DNA from: Lachnospiraceae bacterium UBA3273
GTDB lineage: Bacteria > Bacillota > Clostridia > Lachnospirales > Lachnospiraceae
Assembly (NCBI GenBank): GCA_002362385.1
Contig: DEUB01000004.1
Location: forward strand, 1 to 15,809
Reading direction: 5' to 3'
DNA length: 15,809 nucleotides
Shown here: piece after piece, positions 1-4,521 of the stretch
Position numbering within the stretch: the stretch's first letter is position 1
How the letters are laid out: every line of letters begins with the position of its first letter
Notes under the pieces: generated by a model
Told to the model about the DNA's origin: nothing
The model's input: only the letters and a program-made list of their open reading frames with translations
The model's database searches: none
Program-made: the position numbers and the translations under genes

Positions 1-61
1 GGGGCTATTCTGTCTATCCCATTCATACAATAAACTTACGCTATCTGCGGAAGTCATGTAT

Positions 62-90
62 TTGACAGATTAATGTATATTGGTTATAAT
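62..90 (+). promoter_or_regulatory. Antitoxin RNA promoter, unit 1
   Basis: TTGACA at 62-67 and TATAAT at 85-90 with a 17-bp spacer: a consensus sigma-A promoter. Transcription should begin near 97. The same arrangement occurs in units 2 and 3, so the antitoxin side always has a perfect promoter. Confidence 0.9.
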
Positions 91-96
91 ATGCTT

Positions 97-191
97 AACA
101 AGAGAGCCAATGGCTAGAATACACCTAGCCGCCGGCAAGCATCAGCTTAAAAAATAGCGCCTTATCTTACCAGGACTGGGCGCTATTTTTT
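97..191 (+). ncRNA. Candidate antisense antitoxin RNA, unit 1
   Basis: Predicted RNA of about 95 nt, running from the expected start after the TATAAT to the hairpin terminator at 149-191. It has no credible ORF. A second hairpin is visible near its 5' end (GGCTAG at 112-117 with CTAGCC at 125-130). Its 3' part is complementary to the last codons, stop codon and terminator of the minus-strand toxin gene. This is the tail-to-tail overlap known for TxpA/RatA and BsrG/SR4 type I systems. Assignment as an antitoxin is inferred from this geometry; the RNA ends are estimates. Confidence 0.7.
149..191. terminator. Bidirectional terminator shared by toxin and antitoxin, unit 1
   Basis: A 13-bp perfect stem: positions 149-161 (A-run then TAGCGCC) pair with 179-191 (GGCGCTA then T-run). 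It has an A-run on one side and a T-run on the other, so it can end transcripts from both strands. The toxin stop codon (minus strand, 183-185) sits inside the stem, so its two final Lys codons also form the terminator. Confidence 0.88.
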
Positions 192-269
192 GCGTTGTAT
201 GTAGATAACAAGAGTTATAACAGCACAAAGCATAATTACAAAAGTGAATAAATCGCTAAATGTAACCAT
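183..269 (-). CDS. Small hydrophobic type I toxin, unit 1 (28 aa, holin-like/TxpA-BsrG type)
   Basis: A 28-residue peptide, below usual ORF cut-offs. It begins MVTFSDLFTFVIML, continues as one uninterrupted transmembrane helix (about residues 7-24) and ends in a basic tail, YIQRKK. A strong Shine-Dalgarno (AAGGGAG) lies 9 nt before the ATG. One short membrane helix plus a cationic C-terminus matches the 'putative holin-like toxin' and TxpA/BsrG families, which harm the cell's own membrane when translated. It faces a short antisense RNA with a consensus promoter, and the two share a terminator. A nearly identical peptide is encoded at 638-724: substitutions are mostly conservative (F4Y, A16T, I18V) and the frame is kept, which supports real coding. 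Toxicity itself is inferred. A regulatory small membrane peptide is the alternative. Confidence 0.82.
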   Translation of the reverse strand: MVTFSDLFTFVIMLCAVITLVIYIQRKK

Positions 270-339
270 TGGCACCAGCTCCCTTCCTTAAGTGTCCGGC
301 AGCTGACATAATCGCCCCATTGGCTCCCTAGGTAAGCAT

Positions 340-352
340 ATTATATTGTCAA
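340..352 (-). promoter_or_regulatory. Toxin promoter region, unit 1
   Basis: On the minus strand TATAAT (340-345) is a plausible -10, giving a start near 333 and a 5' untranslated region of about 65 nt. The only TTGACA (347-352) lies 1 nt upstream of this -10, far too close to serve as its -35. No good -35 is seen 16-18 bp away. The 30-bp block around it is conserved in all three units. Confidence 0.5.
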
Positions 353-402
353 GGTAGTTATTATTTATTATGCGTAATTACATCAAATACAGATAAGTTT
401 TT

Positions 403-459
403 ATCGGGAAAATGATATAATTCACTTGTTCTGAGGGAATTATATCGGGGTTTCCCGAT
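403..459. repeat. Nested palindrome between units 1 and 2
   Basis: Two concentric perfect inverted repeats. The outer arms are ATCGGGAAA (403-411) and TTTCCCGAT (451-459); the inner arms are GATATAATTC (414-423) and GAATTATATC (437-446). Together they could fold into a stem of about 20 bp with small internal loops. It is absent from the other inter-unit spacer. No ORF overlaps it. It may be a recombination scar, a small palindromic element or a protein-binding site. Confidence 0.6.
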
Positions 460-467
460 GTGATCCT

Positions 468-512
468 GCCTCCTCCTCTGGTACGCCAATACCGGAGGCG
501 GTGGGGGCTTTT
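468..512 (+). terminator. Possible GC-rich hairpin with T-run just before unit 2
   Basis: GGT (480-482) pairs with ACC (491-493), extended outward by pairs between the CCTCCTCCTC run (469-478) and GGAGGCGGTGG (494-504) with two mismatches. TTTT follows at 509-512. It resembles a rho-independent terminator reading rightwards, although no upstream gene needing it is visible. The bases just before unit 3 (AATACCGGGG then TTTG) resemble its right half, so it may be part of the ancestral left flank of the units. Confidence 0.4.
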
Positions 513-514
513 GT

Positions 515-543
515 TTGACAGACAGATGTATATTGGTTATAAT
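515..543 (+). promoter_or_regulatory. Antitoxin RNA promoter, unit 2
   Basis: TTGACA at 515-520 and TATAAT at 538-543 with a 17-bp spacer, as in unit 1. The predicted start is near 550. Confidence 0.9.
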
Positions 544-549
544 ATGCTT

Positions 550-646
550 ATCAAGAGAGCCGAAAGCTAGAGTACACCTAGCCGCCGGCAGTGTAATTTG
601 CTAAAAAGTAGCGCCTTATCTTACCAGGACGAGGGCGCTACTTTTT
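550..646 (+). ncRNA. Candidate antisense antitoxin RNA, unit 2
   Basis: Predicted RNA of about 97 nt from the unit 2 promoter to the terminator at 603-646, homologous to the unit 1 RNA. The 5' hairpin is conserved with changed bases (GCTAG with CTAGC). Its terminator stem reads AGTAGCGCC instead of AATAGCGCC, so cross-pairing with the unit 1 toxin mRNA remains almost perfect. Antisense control across the two units is therefore likely. RNA ends are estimates. Confidence 0.68.
603..646. terminator. Bidirectional terminator shared by toxin and antitoxin, unit 2
   Basis: A 13-bp perfect stem: 603-615 pairs with 634-646, with an A-run and a T-run at the outer ends. Compared with unit 1, one pair has changed on both arms (A to G on the left, T to C on the right). 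This is a compensatory change that keeps the stem while also changing a toxin Lys codon from AAA to AAG. Confidence 0.88.
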
Positions 647-724
647 ACGTTTGATGTGTAATGCAAGAGTTACAACCGTACAAAGCATAATTACAAAAGT
701 AAATAGATCACTATATGTAACCAT
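638..724 (-). CDS. Small hydrophobic type I toxin, unit 2 (28 aa)
   Basis: Paralogue of the peptide at 183-269: the same length, starting MVTYSDLFTFVIML and ending HIKRKK. It has one hydrophobic helix (about residues 7-23) and a basic tail. A GAAGGGAG Shine-Dalgarno precedes the ATG by 9 nt. Most base differences from unit 1 are synonymous or conservative, for example Val to Ala near the helix end and Tyr to His before the basic tail. This suggests the peptide is under selection. The stop codon again lies in the shared terminator stem. The function as a membrane-acting toxin is inferred from architecture and family resemblance. Confidence 0.82.
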   Translation of the reverse strand: MVTYSDLFTFVIMLCTVVTLALHIKRKK

Positions 725-791
725 TGGCACCAACTCCCTTCATAAAGTCCGGCAGCTGGAATATCGCCCCTTCGGCTCCCCAGGTAAGCAT

Positions 792-804
792 ATTATGTTG
801 TCAA
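792..804 (-). promoter_or_regulatory. Toxin promoter region, unit 2
   Basis: Minus-strand CATAAT (792-797) is a plausible -10, again with TTGACA (799-804) only 1 nt upstream of it. The surrounding block (TACTACC before it, ATGCTTACC after it) is the same as in the other units. Confidence 0.48.
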
Positions 805-829
805 GGTAGTAATTGTTTATTATGCGTAA

Positions 830-1205
830 TCACATCAAATACAGATAATATCTGGTGGGATAAGGTAAAAGCATTTTTATACTCGCCGCTTGTTTTTCAG
901 CAGTGATAGACATTCCCATTGTGCTGACAGCCATCACGCCTTTAAAAGTAGCCCTTACAAGCTCTGTTTTTTTTGCTGGTTGGAATCGCACCATAAATAC
1001 GGAATAAGCGGTTATTTTCATCAATTTGTATTGGTCCGATCTTTATACTTGCCCTAAATGTGACAGGAGCAGTATTTTCCGAAATATCAACTTCAGAAGG
1101 CAGAGTTTGAAAAGGTATTGCAGAAACGGGACAGCCACAATTAGGGCATGAAGGTACTATATCAGATATTTCTTTCCCACATTCGGGGCATATAATAAGT
1201 GCCAT
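830..1205 (-). pseudogene. Zinc-ribbon domain protein, frameshifted and 3'-truncated
   Basis: The 5' part (1205 down to 942) encodes 87 residues starting MALIICPECGKEISD. Two CxxC pairs at residues 7-10 and 20-23 form a zinc ribbon. A central segment of unknown function follows (residues 46-75). At an A8 tract (minus strand; 967-974) the frame leads quickly to a stop. Removing one A would join it to the other frame, which continues KTELVRATFKGVMAVSTMGM and ends at 830 inside the flank shared with unit 1. I recall similar zinc-ribbon proteins with a helical segment like this followed by a longer C-terminal domain. If so, the gene is both shifted and cut where the repeat flank begins. No strong ribosome binding site precedes the ATG. 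It could still make a short protein, or a longer one by slippage on the A-run. Confidence 0.55.
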
Positions 1206-1345
1206 TTTGTCACGTCTTTTCTTTGGATTTTTATTCTAATCGCATTTAATTAAAGTTTTCCTCTTAGTTCTACAACTTTTCCTAAGATTCGAACAGGTTT
1301 TCCAATATCAGCCATGTGACTTACGTTATTAATACCGGGGTTTGT
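1206..1345. other. Non-coding spacer
   Basis: No convincing ORF, RNA or terminator is seen. It holds the presumed promoter and 5' region of the leftward zinc-ribbon gene, and at its right end a short AATACCGGGG stretch resembling the left flank of unit 2. Confidence 0.5.
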
Positions 1346-1374
1346 TTGACAGATTAATGCATATTGGTTATAAT
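1346..1374 (+). promoter_or_regulatory. Antitoxin RNA promoter, unit 3
   Basis: TTGACA at 1346-1351 and TATAAT at 1369-1374 with a 17-bp spacer. The spacer sequence is almost identical to that of unit 1. The predicted start is near 1381. Confidence 0.9.
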
Positions 1375-1380
1375 GTGTTT

Positions 1381-1490
1381 AACAAGAGAGCTGACAGCTA
1401 GATGTGTCCTAGCCGCTTCGGTTTTCGGGTTACTATCTAAATATTAAAATAGTCGTCCTACTCTCGCAAAGACAAGGGCGACTATTTTTT
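1381..1490 (+). ncRNA. Candidate antisense antitoxin RNA, unit 3
   Basis: Predicted RNA of about 110 nt ending at the hairpin 1446-1488. Its 5' end can form a small stem (AGCT, GAC, AGCT) and then CTAG pairing further on. The 3' part is complementary to the end of toxin 3 and differs from units 1 and 2, so it should not act efficiently on their mRNAs. RNA ends are estimates. Confidence 0.66.
1446..1490. terminator. Bidirectional terminator shared by toxin and antitoxin, unit 3
   Basis: AAAATAGTCG (1446-1455) pairs with CGACTATTTT (1479-1488). The stem is extended inward by one wobble pair and two C-G pairs (1456-1458 with 1476-1478). Thirteen pairs again, as in units 1 and 2, but with different bases in the inner half. 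The toxin stop codon (1482-1484) lies in the stem. Confidence 0.86.
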
Positions 1491-1565
1491 GTATCTATGA
1501 TTCATAATTGCGACTATTAAGCCAGCAATGGCTACAATCAGCATTAATTCTTCATATGTACTCAA
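1482..1565 (-). CDS. Small hydrophobic type I toxin, unit 3 (27 aa, TTG start)
   Basis: A peptide of 27 residues, read from a TTG start as MSTYEELMLIVAIAGL and ending NHRYKK. One hydrophobic helix (about residues 7-21) is followed by a basic tail. The STYEEL opening is typical, from memory, of the holin-like toxin family of Firmicutes. There is no ATG in frame near the start; TTG at 1565-1563 is the only suitable start, with purine-rich AGGAAGG and GGTGGG upstream. An internal ATG at residue 8 would give a peptide lacking the polar N-terminus. It differs clearly from the unit 1 and 2 toxins, so the cell carries two toxin types under related control regions. Confidence 0.72.
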   Translation of the reverse strand: MSTYEELMLIVAIAGLIVAIMNHRYKK

Positions 1566-1636
1566 AACGTCCCACCGCCTTCCTATGTTGCAAGTAAGCG
1601 GCATCACTTCGCCCCGTCAGCTCTCTGGGTAAGCAT

Positions 1637-1649
1637 ATTATGTTGTCAA
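1637..1649 (-). promoter_or_regulatory. Toxin promoter region, unit 3
   Basis: Minus-strand CATAAT (1637-1642) with TTGACA (1644-1649) 1 nt upstream, as in the other two units, although the rest of this unit has diverged. This conservation argues that the block matters for toxin expression. Confidence 0.48.
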
Positions 1650-1657
1650 GGTAGTAA

Positions 1658-1818
1658 CTATATTAGAGGATTCGTATTATTAGGTTCGAATATGCTGAAA
1701 AAGAAATGAAGAATTGTATATGAGGTTTTAAGATCAATAGCGGGTGCTTTCGCTTTTCGGGTCAAGATATATTTGATATTGCGGTCTGTTTATCATTTAT
1801 ATTATTATATATTTATAT
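1658..1818. other. AT-rich non-coding spacer
   Basis: No ORF or RNA gene is supported. A short stretch at about 1744-1764 (GCTTTCGCTTTTCGGGT) resembles part of the unit 3 antitoxin region (GCTTCGGTTTTCGGGT near 1415) and may be a degraded remnant. The right part is extremely AT-rich and leads into the promoter at 1819. Confidence 0.45.
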
Positions 1819-1848
1819 TTGACAAAAATCCACCAGAACGTTTATTCT
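1819..1848 (+). promoter_or_regulatory. Promoter of the response regulator operon
   Basis: TTGACA at 1819-1824 and TATTCT at 1843-1848 with an 18-bp spacer. The AT-rich sequence just upstream could act as an UP element. The TTG of this -35 is in frame with the response regulator, so a longer ORF starting here would begin inside its own promoter. Confidence 0.6.
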
Positions 1849-1920
1849 AATGCCAAATATGGAAATAGAAAAATTTATACTGCATTTGTGCTGTATTCAA
1901 GAAGGGATAAAGGCCGGGAG

Positions 1921-2589
1921 ATGAAAACAATAGCGGTAATTGATGATGATGTATATATCGGGGATATGCTGGAAAAGCTGCTTTCCGGAGCGGGTTATGA
2001 GGTAAAGAGGGCATATTCGGGAACGGAAGCGGTTTACATGCTTTCTGGGCGGCGGCCGGATCTGATCCTGCTGGATCTGATGCTTCCGGGATTGTCGGGA
2101 GAGGATGTTCTGCAAAGGATCAAAGGCATACCGGTAATCGTATTGAGCGCCAAGGCGGATGTACAGAATAAAGTCAGGCTCTTACTTGGCGGGGCGGCGG
2201 ACTATGTGACCAAGCCTTTCGATGCACAGGAGCTGCTTGCCAGGGTGGCCGTGCAGCTTAGAAATGCGGGAAGGAATGAAGGAGATGTCCTGACCTTTGA
2301 ACTCCTGCGTTTAGATCATGCGGCCCACAGCTTTTCTGTGGGGAATGTGCCGGTCAAGCTGACCAAAACGGAATACGCCATCATCAGGCTGCTTATGATA
2401 AATGGTGGGCAGGTCATTACCAAATCCGCCATATTGGATGAGATTAGCGAGGATACGCCGGATTGCGTGGAAAGTTCTTTAAAGGTGCATATCAGCAATC
2501 TTCGGAAAAAGATCAGGGAAGCCGGAGGAAAGGATTACATTGAGGCAGTGTGGGGGATCGGTTTTAAGCTGCGGGAGGACGAGGAATAA
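1921..2589 (+). CDS. OmpR-family response regulator
   Basis: A 222-residue DNA-binding response regulator. The receiver domain (about 1-115) has the acidic pocket D8-D10, phosphoacceptor D52 (in LILLDLMLPG), S76 and K98 (VTKPF). The C-terminal winged helix (about 128-219) has the OmpR/PhoB pattern, with LTKTEYAIIRLL, recognition helix SLKVHISNLRKKI and a VWGIGFKL hairpin. I chose ATG 1921, preceded by AAGG 7 nt upstream and MKTIAVIDDD, rather than the in-frame TTG at 1819, which is the promoter. It is the first gene of a regulator, ATPase, permease, kinase cluster. The likely partner is the kinase at 4522, and likely targets are the CTTAAC repeats before the ATPase gene. The inducing signal is unknown, but by analogy with BceRS-like sets it is probably an envelope-active peptide or antibiotic. 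Confidence 0.93.
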   Translation: MKTIAVIDDDVYIGDMLEKLLSGAGYEVKRAYSGTEAVYMLSGRRPDLILLDLMLPGLSGEDVLQRIKGIPVIVLSAKADVQNKVRLLLGGAADYVTKPFDAQELLARVAVQLRNAGRNEGDVLTFELLRLDHAAHSFSVGNVPVKLTKTEYAIIRLLMINGGQVITKSAILDEISEDTPDCVESSLKVHISNLRKKIREAGGKDYIEAVWGIGFKLREDEE

Positions 2590-2591
2590 AA

Positions 2592-2632
2592 CTTAACTGA
2601 ATCTTTACTTTTTTCTTAACCGTTTTCTTAAC
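2592..2632 (+). promoter_or_regulatory. Candidate response-regulator operator, CTTAAC repeats
   Basis: CTTAAC occurs at 2592-2597, 2615-2620 and 2627-2632. The last two lie within identical TTTTCTTAAC 10-mers spaced 12 bp apart, start to start. Direct repeats close to one helical turn apart are how OmpR-family regulators usually bind. A TAGGAT-like -10 follows at 2643-2648 and the ATPase gene starts at 2694. No strong -35 is present, which fits an activated promoter. Confidence 0.5.
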
Positions 2633-2693
2633 TGGCTTTTGTTAGGATGGAAGGGTCAGAAAGAGAAAATACACAAATAAGGAGGAAGTCAGG

Positions 2694-3608
2694 ATGGAAT
2701 ATGTTTTGACAACAAACGGCTTGTGCAAACAGTACCGTAATTTCAAAGCCTTAAACGGTCTTTCCATGCATGTTCCCAAGGGAGCGATTTATGGTTTTGT
2801 GGGAAAAAACGGCGCGGGCAAAACAACTCTGATCCGGCTGATCTGTGGGCTGCAGGAACCCACTTCGGGAGAGTATGCCATTTACGGGATCCATAATAAG
2901 GAGAAGGATATTTTAAAATCCCGCCGCAGGATGGGAGCCATTGTGGAGACTCCGTCCATTTATATGAATATGACGGCGGAAGAAAATATGCAGGAGCAGT
3001 ACCGGATACTGGGAATGCCTTCCTTTGGAGGAATCCGGCAGATTCTGGAGCTGGTGGGTTTAGAGGATACAGGCAGGAAAAAGGCGAAAAATTTCTCCCT
3101 GGGCATGCGCCAGAGACTGGGAATTGCCGTGGCGCTGGCAGGAGATCCGGATTTTCTGGTGTTGGATGAACCGGCCAACGGTCTGGATCCCCAGGGAATC
3201 GTGGAGATGCGGGAACTGATCTTAAAGCTGAATAGGGAAAAACAGATCACGGTACTGATGTCCAGCCACATATTAGACGAGCTTTCCAGGTTGGCCACCC
3301 ATTACGGTTTTGTGGACGGCGGGCGTATGGTAAAGGAAATCAGCGCGGAGGAATTGGAAAATGCCTGCAGGAAATGTATACATGTGGAAGTGACGGATTT
3401 AAAGGCTCTTTCCAATGTACTGGATGAAAGGAAGATAGAATACAGCATCCTTTCGGATACACAGGCGGATATTTTTGAAAAAATGAATATTACGGAGCTG
3501 GTAACCGCGCTTCTTCCAAAGAACTGTCAGGTTCTTTCCGTCCATGAAAAGGATGAAAGCTTAGAGAGCTATTACATGAATCTGATCGGAGGTGGCAGCA
3601 ATGAATAA
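2694..3608 (+). CDS. ABC transporter ATP-binding protein (antimicrobial peptide export type)
   Basis: A 304-residue ATPase subunit. Walker A is G37-T45 (GKNGAGKTT). The signature is degenerate, SLGMRQRL (135-142), as usual in the BcrA/LanF-type subfamily. Walker B is 154-159 (FLVLDE), the D-loop NGLDP, and the switch histidine H192 (SSHILDE). Residues 220-304 form a C-terminal extension seen in this subfamily. A strong AAGGAGG precedes the ATG by 8 nt. The gene overlaps the permease gene by 8 nt, implying translational coupling and one complex at the membrane. By family, such transporters give resistance to bacitracin-like or lantibiotic-type peptides, or move related compounds. The actual substrate cannot be read from sequence. 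Confidence 0.92.
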   Translation: MEYVLTTNGLCKQYRNFKALNGLSMHVPKGAIYGFVGKNGAGKTTLIRLICGLQEPTSGEYAIYGIHNKEKDILKSRRRMGAIVETPSIYMNMTAEENMQEQYRILGMPSFGGIRQILELVGLEDTGRKKAKNFSLGMRQRLGIAVALAGDPDFLVLDEPANGLDPQGIVEMRELILKLNREKQITVLMSSHILDELSRLATHYGFVDGGRMVKEISAEELENACRKCIHVEVTDLKALSNVLDERKIEYSILSDTQADIFEKMNITELVTALLPKNCQVLSVHEKDESLESYYMNLIGGGSNE

Positions 3609-4440
3609 ATTGTTATCGGCAGGATTTGCGCGGTTGAAAAAGGATAAGTTTTTCTGGGTATGTGTGGGACTCATGGCGGCTGCGGCATGGTATACAGTAT
3701 TTACCGTCTGTCTGAATAGGAAGGAATACGACGGTTATAACGTAGGTTTGGATGCAATACTCTTTGGTCATGTTTTCTGTATGGGGATCCTCACAGCGGC
3801 TTTTTCGGGGCTTTTTATCGGAACCGAGTATAGTGGGGGAACCATAAGGAATAAACTGGTAATCGGGCATACCAGGAGGGATATTTATTTATCATCCCTC
3901 ATCATCAGTATAACGGCAGGACTTATCATATGTTTGAGCTATATTTTAGCGGCGATGATACCGGGATTGATACTGCTTGGATTTTCCGAGGGAGTTATGG
4001 GAGAAATGCTGCAGGTATTTTTTCTGATCTTATTGATGACTGCGGCGTTTAGCGCTGTTTTTACCATGCTCAGTATGTTAAACCAGAATAAGGCGCTTAA
4101 TTGTGTTATTGTGCTTATCGGTGTTTTTGTGATGCTGATGTTCTCGGCTTATATTTTTCAGTCACTGGACAGTCCGGAAATGTGGGAAGAATATGTTTAT
4201 ATGGATAAAGAAACAGGGGAGATCGTAACAGAGCCTGCAGAGCCCAATCCTTTCTATGTATCAGGAACAAAACGGGAGGTCTATGAATTTCTGATGCAGT
4301 TCCTTCCAACCGGTCAGTCCTATCTGATTATGACAGGGGATTTATCCCATGGGAAAGAAATGGCGGCCTATTCCGTTCTCATTATCATTGGTTCTTCGGC
4401 GGCAGGGATGTATTGTTTCCGGAGGAAAGATATTAAGTAA
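3601..4440 (+). CDS. ABC-2 type transporter permease
   Basis: A 279-residue membrane protein with six predicted helices (about 17-36, 54-75, 99-122, 133-158, 166-188, 253-272) and one extracytoplasmic loop of about 60 residues between helices 5 and 6, rich in acidic residues. The EYSGGTIRNKL motif (about 77-87), after helix 2, matches the coupling region of ABC-2 permeases of the bacitracin and lantibiotic immunity type. I chose ATG 3601: GGAGG at 3588-3592 is 8 nt upstream, while the in-frame GTG at 3592 overlaps that ribosome binding site. The start lies 8 nt inside the ATPase gene. With only one permease gene present, a homodimer is likely. Confidence 0.9.
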   Translation: MNKLLSAGFARLKKDKFFWVCVGLMAAAAWYTVFTVCLNRKEYDGYNVGLDAILFGHVFCMGILTAAFSGLFIGTEYSGGTIRNKLVIGHTRRDIYLSSLIISITAGLIICLSYILAAMIPGLILLGFSEGVMGEMLQVFFLILLMTAAFSAVFTMLSMLNQNKALNCVIVLIGVFVMLMFSAYIFQSLDSPEMWEEYVYMDKETGEIVTEPAEPNPFYVSGTKREVYEFLMQFLPTGQSYLIMTGDLSHGKEMAAYSVLIIIGSSAAGMYCFRRKDIK

Positions 4441-4521
4441 GCGGCCGGGGCGACGCACCGTTACAGGGAACGTCAGCGGGCTTAAAGGAATTACGGGCCA
4501 TGCTTGCCGCAGGAGGTTATT

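Larger units (their letters stand above)
62..396. repeat. Two-RNA toxin-antitoxin unit 1 (duplicate of 515-848)
   Basis: A module of about 335 bp that recurs at 515-848 with most bases identical and, diverged, at 1346-1657. Left to right it contains a plus-strand promoter, a short plus-strand RNA, a shared hairpin terminator, a minus-strand toxin ORF, its Shine-Dalgarno site and the toxin promoter region. The similarity to unit 2 starts at the TTGACA and continues past the toxin promoter through an AT-rich flank ending in ACAGATAA. That extent suggests the whole module was duplicated rather than just the gene. The two ends form an imperfect inverted repeat (85-138 against 292-345). Confidence 0.8.
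515..848. repeat. Two-RNA toxin-antitoxin unit 2 (duplicate of 62-396)
   Basis: Second copy of the module with the same order of parts, and nearly the same sequence as unit 1 across the toxin coding region, the terminator and the flank to ACAGATAA. Differences concentrate in the left and right arms and in the toxin's third-codon positions. The right end runs into the 3' end of a damaged zinc-ribbon gene. Confidence 0.8.
1346..1657. repeat. Two-RNA toxin-antitoxin unit 3 (diverged copy)
   Basis: Same module plan as units 1 and 2, but only the promoters and arms are clearly similar in sequence. The toxin, the terminator stem and the toxin 5' untranslated region differ. The arms (1369-1424 and the complement of 1595-1642) share the ATGCTTA and AGAGAGCTGAC blocks within this unit. 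The similarity ends shortly after GTAGTAA at about 1657. Confidence 0.75.

Noticed and set aside
62..848. Units 1 and 2 as miniature transposons
   Set aside because: They have inverted arms, but these contain promoters and RNA starts rather than clean ends. No target-site duplications could be seen. Duplication by recombination explains them equally well.
724..906. Plus-strand 60-codon ORF
   Set aside because: It begins at the complement of the unit 2 toxin start and runs through the toxin leader and promoter. No ribosome binding site and no recognisable sequence.
1..1660. CRISPR array as explanation of the left-end repeats
   Set aside because: Units are about 300 bp with internal promoters, terminators and small ORFs. 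There are no short regular repeats with unique spacers.
1744..1764. Possible remnant of a fourth antitoxin
   Set aside because: About 16 bases resemble the unit 3 antitoxin region, but no promoter, terminator or toxin remains. Too little to call a feature.
1819..1920. Longer response regulator from TTG 1819
   Set aside because: The TTG is the -35 box of the promoter, and the added residues do not belong to the receiver fold. ATG 1921 starts at the conserved N-terminus.
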